Shown here piece after piece: positions 61,099-64,000 of a stretch of DNA of 64,000 nucleotides. Origin of the DNA: Ideonella alba (lineage in GTDB: Bacteria; Pseudomonadota; Gammaproteobacteria; Burkholderiales; Burkholderiaceae_C); NCBI RefSeq assembly GCF_018069875.1, contig NZ_JAGQDF010000011.1:145394-209393 (forward strand), written 5' to 3'. A program made the translations under genes and the position numbers. The number at the start of each line of letters is the position of its first letter. The first letter of the stretch is position 1. A model generated the notes under the pieces. It had not been told where the DNA came from. It did not search any database and was given only the letters and a program-made list of their open reading frames with translations.

Positions 61099-63153
61099 AT
61101 GGCATCGAACTCTTCGGACCGTGTGGTCCGTGCGGACAATGGGCAACGCCATGTGCTGGCCAATGCGCTGCGCGCGCTGGCGATGGACGCGGTGCAGCAG
61201 GCCAACTCGGGGCACCCGGGCGCGCCGATGGGCATGGCCGAGATGGCCGAGGCGTTGTGGCACCGCCATCTGAAGCACAACCCCTCCAACCCGCAGTGGT
61301 GGGACCGCGACCGCTTCGTGCTGTCCAACGGCCACGCCAGCATGCTGCTGTACGCGCTGCTGCACCTCACCGGCTACCCGCTGCCAATGGACGAGCTGAA
61401 GAAGTTCCGCCAGCGCGGCAGCCTCACCCCCGGCCACCCCGAGGTGGACCACACCCCGGGCGTGGAAACCACCACCGGCCCGCTGGGCCAGGGCATCACC
61501 AACGCGGTGGGCATGGCGCTGGCCGAGAAGCTGCTGGCCGACGAGTTCAACCGCCCCGGCCACACCCTCATCGACCACCGCACCTGGGTCTTCCTGGGCG
61601 ATGGCTGCCTGATGGAAGGCATTAGCCAGGAAGCGATTTCTCTGGCGGGCGCCTGGAAGCTGGGCAAGCTGGTGGCGATGTACGACGACAACGGCATCAG
61701 CATCGACGGCGGTGTCACGCCCTGGTTTGCCGACGACACGGCAGCGCGCTTCCGCGCCTGTGGCTGGCACGTCATCGGCCCGGTCGATGGCCATGACGTG
61801 AACGCGTTGGACGCGGCCATCACCGCGGCCAAGGGTCAGAGTGCCCAGCCCACGCTGATCATCTGCCGCACCACCATTGGCAAGGGCTCGCCGGCCCGCG
61901 AAGGCACGGCCAAGGCGCACGGCGAGCCGCTGGGCGCCGCCGAGATCGCCGCCACCCGCGAGGCCCTGGGTTGGAGCGCCGCGCCTTTCGAGCTGCCGGC
62001 TGATGTGGCCGCCCAATGGGATGCGCGCGGCCGCGGCGCCGATGCGGAAGGCGAATGGCGTGCGCGCTGGGCGGCCTACCGCAAGCTCTTCCCGACCGAG
62101 GCGCGCGAGCTGGAGCGGCGCATGGCCGGCGAGCTGCCGCTGGGCTTCGAGGCCGACTGGATCAGCACCGTGGCTGCGGTGCAGCAGCGTGGCGAGACGG
62201 TGGCCTCACGCAAGGCCTCGCAGCAGGCGATTGCCGAGCTGGGCCCGCGCCTGCCCGAACTGCTGGGCGGCTCGGCCGATCTCACCGCGTCCAACCTGAC
62301 CGACTGGCCGGGCTGTGGCGCCGTGCGTGGCGGTGAGCCGGGCGGGCGCCACATCAACTACGGCGTGCGCGAGTTCGGCATGTCGGCCATCATGAACGGC
62401 ATCGCGCTGCATGGCGGGTTCATCCCCTTCGGCGGCACCTTCATGACCTTCAGCGACTACAGCCGCAACGCCATCCGCATGGCGGCGCTGATGAACCGTC
62501 GCGTGGTGCATGTGCTGACGCACGACTCGATCGGCCTGGGCGAGGACGGACCGACCCACCAGCCGGTGGAGCATGCGTCCAGCCTGCGCCTGATCCCCAA
62601 CCTCGACGTCTGGCGCCCCTGCGACGCCGCCGAAACCTTCGTCGCCTGGGGCCACGCGCTGATGAGCCGCAGCCGACCCAGCGCGCTGCTGCTGTCGCGC
62701 CAGAACCTGCCGGCCCAGCCGCGCACGCCCGAGCAGACCGCGGCCATCCGACGCGGCGGCTACGTGCTGTCCGACCGCCCGCAGCCGCGCGCGGTGATCG
62801 TGGCCACCGGCTCCGAGGTGGCGCTGGCGATGCAGGCGCAGGCGCTGCTGGACGAGCGCGGCGTGGCGGTGCGGGTGGTCTCGATGCCCTCGACCACGGT
62901 CTTCGACCAGCAGGACAGCGCCTGGCGCCAGGCGGTGCTGGGCCGCCACCTGCCGCGCGTGGCGGTGGAGGCGGGCAGCAGCAAGCTGTGGGCGGCGTAC
63001 GGCTGCCAGGCGGTGCTGGGCATCGACCGCTTCGGCGAATCGGCCCCAGGCCCCACCCTGATGAAAGCCTTCGGCTTCACCGCCGATCACCTCGCGGCCC
63101 TGGTGGCCGAGGAGATCGAGCGCGAGCCGCAGATCGAGCGATCTTCCAACTGA
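61099..63153 (+). CDS. tkt: Transketolase
   Basis: 684 residues from the ATG at 61099; the upstream in-frame TTG gives no better Shine-Dalgarno than GGAG at 61089-61092. ANSGHPGAPMGMAEMAE and GDGCLMEGISQE are the thiamine-diphosphate and substrate motifs; EDGPTHQPVEHASSLR is the later active-site loop. It transfers two-carbon units between sugar phosphates in the Calvin cycle and pentose phosphate pathway. Confidence 0.97.
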   Translation: MASNSSDRVVRADNGQRHVLANALRALAMDAVQQANSGHPGAPMGMAEMAEALWHRHLKHNPSNPQWWDRDRFVLSNGHASMLLYALLHLTGYPLPMDELKKFRQRGSLTPGHPEVDHTPGVETTTGPLGQGITNAVGMALAEKLLADEFNRPGHTLIDHRTWVFLGDGCLMEGISQEAISLAGAWKLGKLVAMYDDNGISIDGGVTPWFADDTAARFRACGWHVIGPVDGHDVNALDAAITAAKGQSAQPTLIICRTTIGKGSPAREGTAKAHGEPLGAAEIAATREALGWSAAPFELPADVAAQWDARGRGADAEGEWRARWAAYRKLFPTEARELERRMAGELPLGFEADWISTVAAVQQRGETVASRKASQQAIAELGPRLPELLGGSADLTASNLTDWPGCGAVRGGEPGGRHINYGVREFGMSAIMNGIALHGGFIPFGGTFMTFSDYSRNAIRMAALMNRRVVHVLTHDSIGLGEDGPTHQPVEHASSLRLIPNLDVWRPCDAAETFVAWGHALMSRSRPSALLLSRQNLPAQPRTPEQTAAIRRGGYVLSDRPQPRAVIVATGSEVALAMQAQALLDERGVAVRVVSMPSTTVFDQQDSAWRQAVLGRHLPRVAVEAGSSKLWAAYGCQAVLGIDRFGESAPGPTLMKAFGFTADHLAALVAEEIEREPQIERSSN

Positions 63154-63166
63154 CCGGGGCCCTGCC

Positions 63167-63877
63167 ATGCGCTACAGCGTCATCACTTTCGACCTCGACG
63201 GCACGATGGTCGACACCGCCGACGAGATTGCCGAAGCGGCCAACCGCACGCTGGCCGAGTTCGGCGTGCCGCGCCAGGACCCGGCGATGATCACCGGCTT
63301 CATCGGCCACGGCGCGCGTCACATGATGATGCGGCTGATGGCCCATGTGCTGCTGGAGCAGCCCGAGCGCGCCGACACCTTGCGCCCCGATGCGGTGCTG
63401 GCCCGGCTGGACGCCCACTACGGCGCCACCGCGGGCCTCACCGCCAAGCCCTACCCGGGCTGCCGTGACGCGCTGCGCACGCTGCGCGAGCACGGCGTGC
63501 GCGTGGCCTGCCTGACCAACAAGGAACACCGCTACGCCACCAAGGTGCTGCGCAGCTGCGGCCTGGCCGACATGCTGGACTACGTGGTCGGCGGCGACCT
63601 GCTGCCACAGAAGAAGCCCGACCCCGCCGGCCTGCACCATGTGCTGGGCGTGCTGGGCGGCCAGACCCACCGCGCCGCCCATGTGGGGGATTCGCGCACC
63701 GACGTCGAGACCGCGCGGGCTGCCGGTGCCGAGGCCTGGGCCGTGCCCTGGGGCTACAACAGCGGCGAGCCGATCCAGCTGGCGCACCCCGACCGCGTCT
63801 TCAACAGCCTGCCCGAGATCGCCGAACTGGTGGTCGAGGCCAACCGCGCCTGGGGCTACGCGCCCGCGCTGTCATGA
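63167..63877 (+). CDS. gph: Phosphoglycolate phosphatase (HAD superfamily)
   Basis: 236 residues, starting 13 bases after the tkt stop. Motif I FDLDGTMVDT has the nucleophile D9 and acid D11; LTNKEHRY is motif II and HVGDSRTDVETARAAG motif IV. It removes phosphate from 2-phosphoglycolate, the toxic product of RuBisCO oxygenation, which is important with a form II enzyme. Equivalent to cbbZ in this cluster. Confidence 0.93.
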   Translation: MRYSVITFDLDGTMVDTADEIAEAANRTLAEFGVPRQDPAMITGFIGHGARHMMMRLMAHVLLEQPERADTLRPDAVLARLDAHYGATAGLTAKPYPGCRDALRTLREHGVRVACLTNKEHRYATKVLRSCGLADMLDYVVGGDLLPQKKPDPAGLHHVLGVLGGQTHRAAHVGDSRTDVETARAAGAEAWAVPWGYNSGEPIQLAHPDRVFNSLPEIAELVVEANRAWGYAPALS

Positions 63878-63905
63878 ATCCGCCTGAACTGACGAGACCC
63901 CACCC

Positions 63906-64000
63906 ATGACCCTCAAGATCGGAATCAACGGCTTCGGCCGCATCGGCCGCATGGTGTTCCGCGCCGCCATCCAGAACTTCGCCAAGGACGTGCAGATCGT
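63906..64000 (+). CDS. gap: Glyceraldehyde-3-phosphate dehydrogenase, N-terminal fragment
   Basis: The first 31 codons are in the window, starting at the ATG at 63906. [15 protein letters not shown] is the NAD(P)-binding start of GAPDH, followed by [10 protein letters not shown]. It is the next gene of the cbb operon and would reduce 1,3-bisphosphoglycerate. It is cut by the right window edge. Confidence 0.93.
   Translation, partial: MTLKIGINGFGRIGRMVFRAAIQNFAKDVQI

Noticed and set aside
1..64000. CRISPR arrays, tRNA or rRNA genes, insertion sequences, integrase genes
   Set aside because: I read the intergenic regions on both strands and found no regularly spaced direct repeats, tRNA-like cloverleaf, rRNA segment or transposase/integrase motif.

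Overview
This window looks like the chromosome of a betaproteobacterium of the order Burkholderiales, probably close to the Sphaerotilus/Leptothrix/Rubrivivax/Ideonella group. The evidence is the uniformly high G+C, the gene order rhodanese-grxC-secB-gpsA, the order ctaC-ctaD-small ORF-ctaG-DUF2970-ctaE-DUF2909-surf1-ctaA, a CIRCE element in front of rpoH, and a form II RuBisCO (cbbM) Calvin-cycle cluster. The genus is inferred from gene content and was not established by any search.

Region 1 (1-13965) is a maltose/maltodextrin utilisation island. It holds a truncated secreted alpha-amylase, a TonB-dependent receptor, a flavin-dependent tryptophan-type halogenase, a low-G+C orphan secreted protein, then malE-malF-malG, two GH13 glycosidases and an NAD-dependent epimerase-like gene in one overlapping operon. 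The same 15-bp inverted repeat TGTAG-N5-CTACA lies just upstream of the amylase and malE start codons and is a good candidate for the operator of a shared regulator. No malK and no regulator gene are inside the window.

Region 2 (13975-23407) is mostly housekeeping: a sulfotransferase-like protein with a class IV aminotransferase, an SDR protein, gpmA, rhodanese-grxC-secB-gpsA, two uncharacterised genes and rpoH behind a perfect CIRCE.

Region 3 (23459-35674) is respiratory. ctaB and a SCO protein run leftward. A divergent heme-copper-oxidase subunit I-like gene and a second SCO run rightward, followed by a TlpA-like redoxin. The complete caa3-type oxidase operon with its assembly factors comes next. 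Two FNR/ANR-like boxes lie between the redoxin and ctaC.

Region 4 (35652-50222) is mixed: a BioC-like methyltransferase, comF, trmL, a MASE1-CHASE hybrid kinase, ychF, a UbiH-like monooxygenase, dsbC, an M61 peptidase, DUF3108, an enoyl-CoA hydratase, a TPR-sulfotransferase and DUF427.

Region 5 (50245-64000) is the carbon-fixation cluster. It runs LysR gene, large palindromic intergenic element, cbbM-cbbQ-cbbO, two inserted secreted-protein genes, cbbR, then divergently fbp-prk-tkt-gph and the start of gap. Form II RuBisCO, its CbbQ/CbbO activase, phosphoribulokinase and the regeneration enzymes together give most of a Calvin cycle. The region most worth following up is the maltose island, where a halogenase sits between a TonB receptor and the sugar ABC operon, together with the 220-bp nested palindrome upstream of cbbM.
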